Notes under the pieces: generated by a model
Databases searched by the model: none
The model's input: only the letters and a program-made list of their open reading frames with translations
Told to the model about the DNA's origin: nothing
Shown here: piece by piece, positions 27,443 through 35,907 of the stretch
Layout: each line of letters opens with the position of its first letter
How positions within the stretch are numbered: the stretch's first letter is position 1
Made by a program: the position numbers and the translations under genes
From: Xenophilus aerolatus
Lineage (GTDB): Bacteria > Pseudomonadota > Gammaproteobacteria > Burkholderiales > Burkholderiaceae_C
Direction: 5' to 3'
Assembly: GCA_029968055.1 (NCBI GenBank)
Contig: JASCNX010000003.1
Coordinates: forward strand, 62,001-126,000
Length of the DNA: 64,000 nt

Positions 27443-30208
27443 ATGCCCGACGCATCCTCGAAGCCCGCCGACCACCCGGGCGCCCGCGCCGGCGCCAGCC
27501 GGGATGATGAACTGCAGGAGCAGGCCCTGCAAGCGGAGTTGTCCCTCGTCGAGGGCCGCCGGGCGCGCATCGATGCGCTGGCCGCCGCCGCGGCCCGCGG
27601 CGCGACGCGTCAGCAGCCCCCGGGCACGCCGACGCACTGGGGCCTGGCGCTCTCCGGCGGCGGCATCCGCAGCGCGACCTTCGCACTGGGCGTGCTCCAG
27701 GCCGTGGCCGAATCGCCGTCGCGCCGCGGCGCGCGGGACGAAGGCGCGCCCGAGGCGTCGCCCGGAACGACATTCAAGGGTTCCCGGCTGTCGGACTTCG
27801 ACTATCTCTCCACCGTCAGCGGCGGCGGCTACATCGGCGCATTTCTCTGCGGGCTGTTCGTGCCTGGCCGGCTGCGCGAGGGCACCGGCGCCGAAGAGGC
27901 CGCCGACGATGCCGCCCGCGTGCTGCGCTCGGGGGCGCCGGGGCGTATCCATTCCGACGCCGACTACTCGGGCGAAGGACGGCTGAAGGCCCCTCTGGCC
28001 TGGCTGCGTGAGAACGGCCGGTACCTCGCTCCCACCGGCTTTGGCGATGCCGTGTACGCCGCCGGGCTGAGCATTCGCAACTGGATCTCGCTGCACGTGG
28101 TGGTCGGCACGGTGCTGCTGGCCCTGCTGGCCCTGTTGGCCTTGGCGCGCGCGCAGCTGTTGCCATGGACGCACTGCTGGGAGACGGGGTGGTTCGAGGC
28201 TGCGCGCCACGCAGCCGCCCACGTCGAGGGATGGAGCGCCGCGCTCGTCTGGTGGAGCCCGGTGCTGCTGCTGGTCCCGGTGTTGCTGGCGGCCTGGACA
28301 GTGCCATGCGGCGTGGCCTACTGGTGCAACTACCAGCGTGCCGACGACACCAGCGCACCGCTGAACCGGGCGGTCTGGTGCGGCCTCGCGGTGGCCGTCG
28401 GTCTGGCCGTGTGCGCCGGCTGGGATGCGGCCGGCGCACCTGCAGCCGGGGCGGGATGCGGACGCTCGCTGCAGCGCTGGTGGCTGTGGGCGCTCGGCGC
28501 CGCCATGGCTTTCATCGGCGTCGCGATCGCGATGGCGGTCGCGCTGCGGGACCCGCGGATCGCCGAACAACGCGTGCTGCTGACGCGGCATCTGGCCTCG
28601 TCCCTGGTCGTCGTCGGCAGCGTGCTGGGGCTGGGGCTGGTGGACACCGCATCGCAGACCCTGTACCTGCTGTCCCACGCCGAGGGCCCGGGTGTCCAGC
28701 CCCTGCTGACGCCGGCCGCGATGGTCGCCGCACTGGTCTGGCTGGCGAAGAAAGGGGCGGCCAGCCTGGGCAAGCCGGCCGTCGGCAGCCGCCTTCGGAA
28801 GCTGCCGCTCACGGCCCTGGGAGGCATTGCCGGCGGCCTCATCCTTTTCCTCATGGCCACTCTCTGGGGCGTGGTGATCCACGTGCTGGCCTGGTCGGGC
28901 GGTGCACCGTCCGGACCGGTTCCGGGCGGAGGCCACGGTGCCTTCCTCTGGGTGTTGCTCGGCGCGTCGGTGGTGCTCGCCGCACTGGTGGGGCAGTTCC
29001 CCGGCTTCATCAACCTGTCGAGCCTGCAGTCCTTCTACAGCGCGCGCATCGTCAGGGCCTACCTGGGCGGCTCGAACGGCAAGCGCTTCGCGGCGGGCGG
29101 GGCCAGCCTCAGCGTCGCCGAGCCCATCGCCGGCGACAACCTCGTGCCGCAGGACTACCTGACCGCGGGCGGCGGCGCCAACGCTCCGGCGCTGCGCACC
29201 CTTGCACCTTTGCACATCGTCAACGTCACGCTGAACAAGACAGTCGACCCGGCTGAGCAGCTCGTGCAGCGCGACCGCAAGGGACAGCCCCTCGCGGTCT
29301 TTCCCTTCGGCTTCTCCGTCGACGGCTGGCGGCACCCGTTCCCCGATCACCAGAGCACGCGCGGATGGCGGCTGAACGAAGTCGAGCGGCCCCTCTCGGT
29401 CGGGCAGTGGGTCGGAACGTCCGGTGCGGCGATCGCCACCGGCATCGGGCGCGAGACCAGCCTGGGCATGTCGCTGCTCATGGGGGCCGCGAACGTGCGC
29501 CTGGGCGTGTGGTGGGACTCGGGGCGCGGCAAGGTGAAAGCGGAGCCGGGTCTTCTGGCGTTGCTCACGACGGCCGTGGGCGCCGTGTTCCGCACGCAGA
29601 CCTACCTGAGCTATGAATTCCGCGCGCGCTTCTTCGGCATGCGGCGCAAGTGGCAGTACCTCTCGGACGGCGGGCATTTCGAGAACACTGCGCTGTACGA
29701 ACTGCTGCGGCCGGAGCGGCGCGTGCATTTGGCGGTGGCAAGCGACAGCGGCGCCGACCCGAATTACGCCTTCGGCGACCTCGCCAACCTGATCCGGCTC
29801 GTTCGCATCGACTTCGGGCTCGAGCTGTCGGTGGTGCGGGACTTCAAGGCCTGGCCCACGCTGGCCGGCGTGTTCGGCGCACCCGAGGATTTCGCGCCGG
29901 GCCTGCCGCCCCACACGCGCTGTGCAGTGCTGCTGCGTGCCGCGCCCAGGGGCAGCACCCAGGCGAGCCGCTGGGTCGTCCTGCTCAAGCCCGTGGTCGG
30001 CCTGCACGCGCAGGCGGACATCCTCCAGTACAAGCGCCAGCGCCCCGCCTTCCCGCAGGAACCCACGATGGACCAGTTCTTCGACGAGGCCCAGTGGGAA
30101 AGCTATCGCAGCCTGGGGCATTCGATTGCCTCGCGCGTGCTCGCGACCGAGGTGTGGACCGCGCTCGAAACGTACATGCGCCTGAACGCCACCGCGTCGG
30201 CAAGCTGA
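27443..30208 (+). CDS. Membrane-embedded patatin-like phospholipase-family protein
   Basis: A 921-residue protein. The patatin oxyanion motif LSGGGIRSATFALGVLQ is at residues 70-86 and the nucleophile region STVSGGGYIGAFLCG gives Ser126. The catalytic-dyad partner is probably Asp742 in YLSDGGHFENTALYELL. Between them lie about 600 residues, including six or more membrane helices at about 210-520 (for example VVVGTVLLALLALLAL), so the catalytic domain is split by a membrane region. The family hydrolyses acyl esters of lipids. GGAG is 6 bases before the ATG at 27443. Length is far above simple patatins (about 300). Its divergent neighbour is also a possible lipid-active enzyme. Confidence 0.82.
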   Translation: MPDASSKPADHPGARAGASRDDELQEQALQAELSLVEGRRARIDALAAAAARGATRQQPPGTPTHWGLALSGGGIRSATFALGVLQAVAESPSRRGARDEGAPEASPGTTFKGSRLSDFDYLSTVSGGGYIGAFLCGLFVPGRLREGTGAEEAADDAARVLRSGAPGRIHSDADYSGEGRLKAPLAWLRENGRYLAPTGFGDAVYAAGLSIRNWISLHVVVGTVLLALLALLALARAQLLPWTHCWETGWFEAARHAAAHVEGWSAALVWWSPVLLLVPVLLAAWTVPCGVAYWCNYQRADDTSAPLNRAVWCGLAVAVGLAVCAGWDAAGAPAAGAGCGRSLQRWWLWALGAAMAFIGVAIAMAVALRDPRIAEQRVLLTRHLASSLVVVGSVLGLGLVDTASQTLYLLSHAEGPGVQPLLTPAAMVAALVWLAKKGAASLGKPAVGSRLRKLPLTALGGIAGGLILFLMATLWGVVIHVLAWSGGAPSGPVPGGGHGAFLWVLLGASVVLAALVGQFPGFINLSSLQSFYSARIVRAYLGGSNGKRFAAGGASLSVAEPIAGDNLVPQDYLTAGGGANAPALRTLAPLHIVNVTLNKTVDPAEQLVQRDRKGQPLAVFPFGFSVDGWRHPFPDHQSTRGWRLNEVERPLSVGQWVGTSGAAIATGIGRETSLGMSLLMGAANVRLGVWWDSGRGKVKAEPGLLALLTTAVGAVFRTQTYLSYEFRARFFGMRRKWQYLSDGGHFENTALYELLRPERRVHLAVASDSGADPNYAFGDLANLIRLVRIDFGLELSVVRDFKAWPTLAGVFGAPEDFAPGLPPHTRCAVLLRAAPRGSTQASRWVVLLKPVVGLHAQADILQYKRQRPAFPQEPTMDQFFDEAQWESYRSLGHSIASRVLATEVWTALETYMRLNATASAS

Positions 30209-30274
30209 GTCGGCGACCAAAACCCCTGGGACGCCGGGGGGCTTGTACAGGCCGAGCGAAGTCCTGCAAAATAG

Positions 30275-30288
30275 AACGACCGTTCGTT
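30275..30288. promoter_or_regulatory. TetR-type operator upstream of the acyl-CoA operon
   Basis: AACGACCGTTCGTT is a near-perfect palindrome (AACGA/TCGTT arms around CCGT), centred about 28 bases before the TetR gene start. The AACGA/TCGTT pattern is common for TetR regulators of fatty-acid genes in proteobacteria. AT-rich flanks on both sides suggest it overlaps the promoter. Autoregulation of the operon is the natural inference. Confidence 0.6.
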
Positions 30289-30308
30289 TTATTTGGACCC
30301 GTTGCCCG

Positions 30309-30992
30309 ATGACCGCTTCCCTCGCTTCCGCCAAGGCCGGACGCACGGCCCCCAAGGGCCAGCAGACCAAGGCCGTCATCGTCGATGCGGCGCTGGCCCT
30401 GGCGGCGCAGATCGGGCTTGAGGGCCTGTCGATCGGCGCGGTGGCCGAGATCACGAAGATGAGCAAGTCGGGCGTGTTCGCCCACTTCGGCTCGCGCGAG
30501 GAACTGCAGATCTCGGTGGTGCGCGAGTACCACGCGCGTTTCGAGCAGGAGGTGTTCTTCCCGGCGCTGAAGTCGCCGCGCGGCCTGCCGCGCCTGCGCG
30601 CGATGTTCGCCAACTGGATGAAGCGCACCTCGACCGAGATCGACTCGGGCTGCATCTACATCAGCGGTGCCTCGGAGTTCGACGACCGGCCCGGGCCGGT
30701 GCGCGACGCGCTGGTCGAGTCGGTCAGCATCTGGCAGGCGGCGGTGCTGCGCGCCATCCAGCAATCGCAGTCCGAAGGCCACCTGCAGGCCGACGCCGAC
30801 GCGCGCCAGATCGCCTTCGAGGTCCACGGCCTCATCCTCGCGCTGCACTACGAGGCGCGCTTCCTGCGCGTGCCCGGCTCCATCGACCGCGCGAACACCG
30901 GCTTCGACAACATCCTTGCGCGCATCGCGACCGCCGATGCGCCGCCCGCGGCCGCGCCGAAGCCCGCGCGGCGCCTCAAGCCGGTGCGCTGA
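30309..30992 (+). CDS. TetR/AcrR-family regulator of the acyl-CoA operon
   Basis: A 227-residue regulator. The helix-turn-helix is at about 30-65: LEGLSIGAVAEITKMSKSGVFAHFGSREEL. The C-terminal domain has FFPALKSPRGLPRLRAMFANWM and GCIYISGASEFDDRPGPVRDAL, a type often paired with acyl-CoA dehydrogenase genes; long-chain acyl-CoA is a plausible ligand. The tail APPAAAPKPARRLKPVR is basic and Pro/Ala rich. The start is ATG 30309, after a palindromic operator. It heads a plus-strand run of ten genes to 41214, the first following after 71 bases. Confidence 0.88.
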   Translation: MTASLASAKAGRTAPKGQQTKAVIVDAALALAAQIGLEGLSIGAVAEITKMSKSGVFAHFGSREELQISVVREYHARFEQEVFFPALKSPRGLPRLRAMFANWMKRTSTEIDSGCIYISGASEFDDRPGPVRDALVESVSIWQAAVLRAIQQSQSEGHLQADADARQIAFEVHGLILALHYEARFLRVPGSIDRANTGFDNILARIATADAPPAAAPKPARRLKPVR

Positions 30993-31063
30993 GCGCATCG
31001 GCCGCCTCTCTCGTTTTTTCCTTTCTTCTTCATTCATTTCGTTTTCGACCAGGAGAGTCCCGG

Positions 31064-32860
31064 ATGCCCACCTACACCCCGCCGCTGCGCGACATGCAAT
31101 TCGTGCTGCACGAAGTCTTCCAGGTCGCCGACGAGCTCAAGGCCCTGCCCGCGCACGCCGAGACCGACGCGGACACGATCAACGCGGTGCTCGAGGAGGC
31201 CGGCAAGTTCGCGGCCGAGGTGACCTTCCCGCTCAACATCAGCGGCGACACCGAGGGCTGCACGCTGAACAAGGAAACGCACGAGGTCACGGCGCCCAAG
31301 GGCTTCAAGCAGGCCTATGCACAGTTCGTCGAAGGCGGCTGGCCGGCGCTGTCGTGCGACCCGCAGTACGGTGGCCAGGGCCTGCCCTTCGTGCTGAACC
31401 AGTGCCTGTACGAGATGCTCAACAGCGCCAACCAGGCCTGGACCATGTACCCCGGCCTGTCGCACGGCGCCTACGAGGCGCTGGTCGCCCACGGCACCGA
31501 CGAACAAAAGAAGACCTACCTGCCCAAGCTCACCAGCGGCGAGTGGACCGGCACCATGTGCCTGACCGAGCCGCATTGCGGCACCGACCTGGGCCTGCTG
31601 CGCACCAAGGCCGAACCGCAGGCCGACGGCACCTACCGCATCACCGGCAGCAAGATCTTCATCTCGGCCGGCGAGCACGACCTGGCCGACAACATCATCC
31701 ATCTGGTGCTGGCCCGCCTGCCCGACGCGCCCAAGGGCAGCAAGGGCATCAGCCTGTTCGTGGTGCCCAAGTTCCACGTCAAGGCCGACGGCTCGCTGGG
31801 CGAGCGCAACCCGATCTACTGCGCCGGCCTGGAGCACAAGATGGGCATCCACGGCAACGCCACCGCACAGATCGTGATCGAAGGCGCCACCGGCACGCTG
31901 GTGGGCGAGCCCAACAAGGGCCTGGCCGCGATGTTCGTGATGATGAACGCGGCCCGCCTGGGCGTGGGCAACCAGTCGCTGGGGCTGACCGAAGTCGCGT
32001 TCCAGAACGCGCTGGCCTACGCCAAGGACCGCCTGCAGATGCGCTCGCTCTCGGGCGTGAAGGCCAAGGACAAGGACGCCGACCCCATCATCGTGCACCC
32101 CGACGTGCGCAAGATGCTGCTCACGGCCAAGGCGTACGCCGAAGGCGGCCGCGCGCTGCAGATCTTCTGCACCTTGCTGCTGGACAAGGAACACCACCAC
32201 CCCGACGAGAAGGTGCGCAAGGACGCGGGCGAACTGGTCGCGCTGCTCACGCCCATCGTCAAGGCCTTCATCACCGACAACGGTCACATCAGCACCAACG
32301 CCTGCATGCAGGTCTTCGGCGGCCACGGCTTCATCAAGGAATGGGGCATGGAGCAGTTCGTGCGCGACAACCGCATCAACATGATCTACGAGGGCACGAA
32401 CACCGTGCAGTCGCTGGACCTGCTGGGCCGCAAGGTGCTGGGCAACAACGGCGCCAGCCTGAAGAAGTTCGGCAAGCTGGTCGGCCGCCTGGTGGAAGAA
32501 GAGGGCGTGAACGAGAAGATGGCCGAGTTCATCAACCCGATCGCGGGCCTGGGCGACCAGCTCACCAAGTTCACGACCGAGATCGGCTTCAAGGGCTTCC
32601 AGAACCCCGACGAGGTGGGCGCGGCGGCCGTCGACTACCTGCGCGTGGCGGGGCACTTCGTGTTCGGCTACCTGTTCGCGCGCATGGCGCAGGTCGCGCT
32701 GCGCGAGATCGCGGCCGGCAACACCGACCCGTTCTACGTCGCCAAGCTGCAGACCGCGCGCTTCTACTTCGCCAAGCTCTTCCCCGAGACGGCGACGCTG
32801 ATGCGCACGGCACGCGCCGGCAGCAAGGTGCTGATGGACACCGACGCGGCGCTCGCCTGA
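31064..32860 (+). CDS. Acyl-CoA dehydrogenase, large (about 600-residue) type
   Basis: A 598-residue FAD enzyme that introduces the trans-2 double bond into acyl-CoA. It starts with the N-terminal extension typical of the long subgroup (YTPPLRDMQFVLHEVF), then has MCLTEPHCGTDLGLLRTKA and GSKIFISAGEHDL in the middle domain, and QVFGGHGFIKEWGMEQF and MIYEGTNTVQSLDL near residues 425-450. Glu443 in YEGTN is the likely catalytic base. The C-terminal 130 residues form an extra helical domain of this subgroup, which includes the DMSP-pathway enzyme DmdC as well as fatty acyl-CoA enzymes. Chain-length preference is unknown. Confidence 0.93.
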   Translation: MPTYTPPLRDMQFVLHEVFQVADELKALPAHAETDADTINAVLEEAGKFAAEVTFPLNISGDTEGCTLNKETHEVTAPKGFKQAYAQFVEGGWPALSCDPQYGGQGLPFVLNQCLYEMLNSANQAWTMYPGLSHGAYEALVAHGTDEQKKTYLPKLTSGEWTGTMCLTEPHCGTDLGLLRTKAEPQADGTYRITGSKIFISAGEHDLADNIIHLVLARLPDAPKGSKGISLFVVPKFHVKADGSLGERNPIYCAGLEHKMGIHGNATAQIVIEGATGTLVGEPNKGLAAMFVMMNAARLGVGNQSLGLTEVAFQNALAYAKDRLQMRSLSGVKAKDKDADPIIVHPDVRKMLLTAKAYAEGGRALQIFCTLLLDKEHHHPDEKVRKDAGELVALLTPIVKAFITDNGHISTNACMQVFGGHGFIKEWGMEQFVRDNRINMIYEGTNTVQSLDLLGRKVLGNNGASLKKFGKLVGRLVEEEGVNEKMAEFINPIAGLGDQLTKFTTEIGFKGFQNPDEVGAAAVDYLRVAGHFVFGYLFARMAQVALREIAAGNTDPFYVAKLQTARFYFAKLFPETATLMRTARAGSKVLMDTDAALA

Positions 32861-32911
32861 GCGCGCACCGCCGCTTTTCGAAACCTCAAGCCAAAACCGG
32901 TGGAGACGCCC

Positions 32912-33355
32912 ATGAAATCTGCGGCAACAGCTATCTTTTTCGTAGCAATCGCCGGACCGGCGCTGGCGCAGATGAGCCCCGTGGGCCTGTGGCGCAACGT
33001 CGATGACAAGACCGGCGAGGTCAAGGCGGAGATCCGCATCGACGACATCGGCAGCGGGCGCCAGGCGCTGTCCGGCCGCATCGTGAAGACGCTCAAGAAG
33101 GACGCCAAGCCCGACGCCACCTGCGACGAGTGCGAAGGCGATCGCAAGGGCAAGCCGATCAACGGCCTCGAGATCATCCGCGGCGGCGCGAAGGCCGAGG
33201 GCAAGGACGTCTGGGAAGGCGGCCGCATCCTCGACCCCGAGAACGGCAAGGAATACCGCGCCAGCTTCACGCCCATCGACGGCGGCAAGAAGCTGGAGGT
33301 GCGTGGCTACCTCGGCCCGTTCTGGCGCACACAGACCTGGACGCGCGTGCAGTAG
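32912..33355 (+). CDS. Secreted DUF2147 protein
   Basis: A 147-residue protein with a signal peptide (MKSAATAIFFVAIAGPALA, probable cleavage before QMS) and a mature part that fits DUF2147: SPVGLWRNVDDKTGEVKAEIRI, a Cys pair in ATCDECEGD, GGRILDPENGKEYRAS and RGYLGPFWRTQTWTR. DUF2147 has no established activity; the fold is a small beta-barrel like some lipid-binding proteins. It is 51 bases after the acyl-CoA dehydrogenase, an unusual place for an exported protein. The mature Cys-x-x-Cys may form a disulfide. I used the ATG at 32912. Confidence 0.85.
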   Translation: MKSAATAIFFVAIAGPALAQMSPVGLWRNVDDKTGEVKAEIRIDDIGSGRQALSGRIVKTLKKDAKPDATCDECEGDRKGKPINGLEIIRGGAKAEGKDVWEGGRILDPENGKEYRASFTPIDGGKKLEVRGYLGPFWRTQTWTRVQ

Positions 33356-33378
33356 TCCAGCACCCAGACCACAACCCG

Positions 33379-33444
33379 CCGTTCGCCCTGAGCCTGTCGA
33401 AGGGCCAGTCCGCGCACCGGCTCCGACAAGCTCAGCCCGAACGG
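33379..33444. repeat. REP-type hairpin, copy 1 (imperfect)
   Basis: Arms GTTCGCCCTGAGCCTGTCGA (left) and TCCGACAAGCTCAGCCCGAA (right) are an imperfect inverted repeat of the GTTCGGGCTGAGCCTGTCGA element, in the 108-base gap between the DUF2147 gene and the bifunctional dehydrogenase gene. The better-preserved copies are at 38935 and 41239. It has several mismatches and a longer loop, suggesting an older copy. Confidence 0.75.
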
Positions 33445-33463
33445 CTTCAACACCCACTCCACC

Positions 33464-35887
33464 ATGTCCCAGTTCAATGTGAAGAAGGTCGCCGTGCTCG
33501 GCGCCGGCGTGATGGGCGCGCAGATCGCGGCCCATCTCGTCAACGTGCGCGTGCCGGTGGTGCTCTTCGACCTGCCCGCGAAGGAAGGTCCGAAGAACGG
33601 CATCGTCACCCGCGCCATCGACAACCTCAAGAAGCTCAAGCCCGCGCCGCTGGGCGTGCCGGAAGACGCCGGGCTGATCCAGGCCGCCAACTACGAGGAG
33701 CACCTGGCGCTGCTGGGCGAGTGCGACCTCGTGATCGAGGCCATCGCCGAGCGCATGGACTGGAAGCTCGACCTCTACAGGAAGATCGCGCCGCACGTCG
33801 CGCCCCATGCCATCCTGGCGTCCAACACCTCGGGCCTGTCGATCACGAAGCTCGCCGAGGCGGTGCCCGAATCGATCCGCCCGCGCTTCTGCGGCATCCA
33901 CTTCTTCAACCCGCCGCGCTACATGACGCTGGTGGAGCTGATCCCCACGCCGACGACCGGGCCGCAGGTGCTCGACGACCTCGAGACCTTCGCCATCCGT
34001 GCGCTGGGCAAGGGCGTGGTGCGCGCCAAGGACACGCCCAACTTCATCGCCAACCGCATCGGCATCGCCGGCATGCTGGCCACGCTGAAAGAGGTGGAGA
34101 AGTTCGGCCTGAGCTTCGACGTGGTCGACGACCTCACGGGCAAGCGACTGGGCCGCGCCAGCTCGGGCACTTTCCGCACCGCCGACGTGGTGGGCCTGGA
34201 CACGCTGGCCCACGTGGTCAAGACGCTGCAGGACAACCTGAGCGAGGCGACCGACCCGTTCTATCCGAACTTCGCCACGCCGCCCGTGCTGGCGAAGCTG
34301 CTGGAACTCGGTCACCTGGGCAACAAGACCAAGGCCGGCTTCTACAAAAAGGCCGGCCGCGACATCCTGCGCTTCGACCTGCAGGCGAACGGAGGAAAGG
34401 GCGACTACGTGCCGGCCGGCGCGAAGGCCGACGAGGTCTACGGCCGCATGCTCAAGAAGCCGGCCGCCGAGCGCCTGAAGCTGCTGCGCAACGCCGAAGG
34501 GCCGCAGGGCCAGTTCCTGTGGGCCATCCTGCGCGACGGCTTCCACTACGCGGCCGTCCACCTGGCCGACATCGCCGAGAGCGCGCGCGACGTCGACCTG
34601 GCCATGCGCTGGGGCTTCGGCATGCAGCAGGGCCCCTTCGAGCTCTGGCAGGAAGCCGGCTGGACGCAGGTGGCGCAGTGGATCCGGGAGGACATCGACG
34701 CCGGCAAGGCGCTGTCGACGGCGCCGCTGCCGAAGTGGGTGTTCGAGGGCCCGGTCGCCGAGGCCGGCGGCGTGCACACGCCCGAGGGTTCGTGGAGCGC
34801 GGCCGGGCAGCGTTTCGTGCCGCCCCGGCGCCTGCCGGTGATGGCGCGCCAGCTCTTTCCCGAGACGGTGCTCGGCAGCGGCGAGAAAACGGCCGCGCAG
34901 GCGGGCACGACGATCAGCGACGAGGGCGACGTGCGCGTCTGGACGCTGGACAAGGATGGATTCGAAGGGGTGCTCATCGCCAGCATCCATTCCAAGATGA
35001 ATGCCATCAGCCCCGACGTCGCCGAAGCGCTGGCCGAGGCGGTGGCGCTGGCCGAGCGCGAGTACCAGGGGCTGGTCATCTGGTCGCCCGACGACAAGTT
35101 CTCCGTCGGTGCCGATCTGCAGGCCATGCTTCCGGCCTTCGTGGTGGCGGGCATCGGCGCGGTCGAAGGCGCCGAGCAGGCGCTGCAGGACGTGATGCTG
35201 CGCATGCGCTACGCCAGCGTGCCGGTGGTGGCCGCGGTGCGCGGCCTGGCGCTGGGCGGCGGTTGCGAACTGGCCGTCTACAGCGCGCGCCGCGTGGCCG
35301 CGATGGAAAGCTACATCGGGCTGGTGGAAGTGGGCGTGGGCCTGGTGCCCGGCGCCGGCGGCCTGACCTACATCGCGCGCCGCGCCGCCGAGAACGCCGC
35401 CGCGTCGACCGGCTCCGACCTGCTGCCCTTCCTCACCGAAGGCTTCACCGCCGCGGCCATGGCCAAGGTCGGCACCAGCGCGCTCGAATCGAGGAAGCTG
35501 GGCTACCTCGTAGAGGGCGACGTGATCGTGCCGAACAAGGAGGAGCTGCTCTATGTCGCCATCCAGCAGGCCAAGGCCATGCAGGAGGCCGGCTGGCGCC
35601 CGCCGATGAAGCGCAGCTTCCGCGTCGCCGGCCGCAGCGGCGCCGCGACGATCAAGGGCCAGCTGGTCAACATGCGCGACGGCGGCTTCATCAGCCAGCA
35701 CGACTTCCACATCGCCAGCCTGATCGCCCACGTGGTCACCGGCGGCGACGTCGATGCCGGCACGCTGGTGACCGAGGAGTACCTCATGGGCCTGGAGCGC
35801 GAAGCCTTCTGCGCGCTGGTGCAGCATCCCAAGACCCAGGAACGGATCTTGGGGATGCTGTCGACGGGCAAGCCGGTCCGCAATTGA
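33464..35887 (+). CDS. Bifunctional 3-hydroxyacyl-CoA dehydrogenase / enoyl-CoA hydratase (FadN-like)
   Basis: An 807-residue beta-oxidation enzyme. The N-terminal half is the NAD-dependent dehydrogenase: VAVLGAGVMGAQIAAHLV at about 9-26, IEAIAERMDWKLDLY, and CGIHFFNPPRYMTLVE with catalytic His146. The C-terminal half (about 485-700) is a crotonase domain: FSVGADLQAML, RGLALGGGCELAVYS for the oxyanion hole with its Glu, and LVEVGVGLVPGAGG. This order, dehydrogenase first, is that of FadN and the reverse of FadB/FadJ. The thiolase gene follows after 20 bases, so the two likely act in sequence. Confidence 0.93.
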   Translation: MSQFNVKKVAVLGAGVMGAQIAAHLVNVRVPVVLFDLPAKEGPKNGIVTRAIDNLKKLKPAPLGVPEDAGLIQAANYEEHLALLGECDLVIEAIAERMDWKLDLYRKIAPHVAPHAILASNTSGLSITKLAEAVPESIRPRFCGIHFFNPPRYMTLVELIPTPTTGPQVLDDLETFAIRALGKGVVRAKDTPNFIANRIGIAGMLATLKEVEKFGLSFDVVDDLTGKRLGRASSGTFRTADVVGLDTLAHVVKTLQDNLSEATDPFYPNFATPPVLAKLLELGHLGNKTKAGFYKKAGRDILRFDLQANGGKGDYVPAGAKADEVYGRMLKKPAAERLKLLRNAEGPQGQFLWAILRDGFHYAAVHLADIAESARDVDLAMRWGFGMQQGPFELWQEAGWTQVAQWIREDIDAGKALSTAPLPKWVFEGPVAEAGGVHTPEGSWSAAGQRFVPPRRLPVMARQLFPETVLGSGEKTAAQAGTTISDEGDVRVWTLDKDGFEGVLIASIHSKMNAISPDVAEALAEAVALAEREYQGLVIWSPDDKFSVGADLQAMLPAFVVAGIGAVEGAEQALQDVMLRMRYASVPVVAAVRGLALGGGCELAVYSARRVAAMESYIGLVEVGVGLVPGAGGLTYIARRAAENAAASTGSDLLPFLTEGFTAAAMAKVGTSALESRKLGYLVEGDVIVPNKEELLYVAIQQAKAMQEAGWRPPMKRSFRVAGRSGAATIKGQLVNMRDGGFISQHDFHIASLIAHVVTGGDVDAGTLVTEEYLMGLEREAFCALVQHPKTQERILGMLSTGKPVRN

Positions 35888-35907
35888 ACGACGACGAGGA
35901 ACACACC

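Noticed and set aside
27404-30655. A minus-strand open frame of about 1,080 codons opposite the patatin-like and TetR genes
   Set aside because: Composition is that of an antisense shadow and it crosses two well-supported genes and their promoter region.
31034-35827. A very long minus-strand open frame (about 1,600 codons) opposite the acyl-CoA dehydrogenase and FadN-like genes
   Set aside because: The translation is His/Gly/Ala-rich low-complexity without any domain; both plus-strand genes are clearly real. Such antisense frames are usual in GC-rich DNA.
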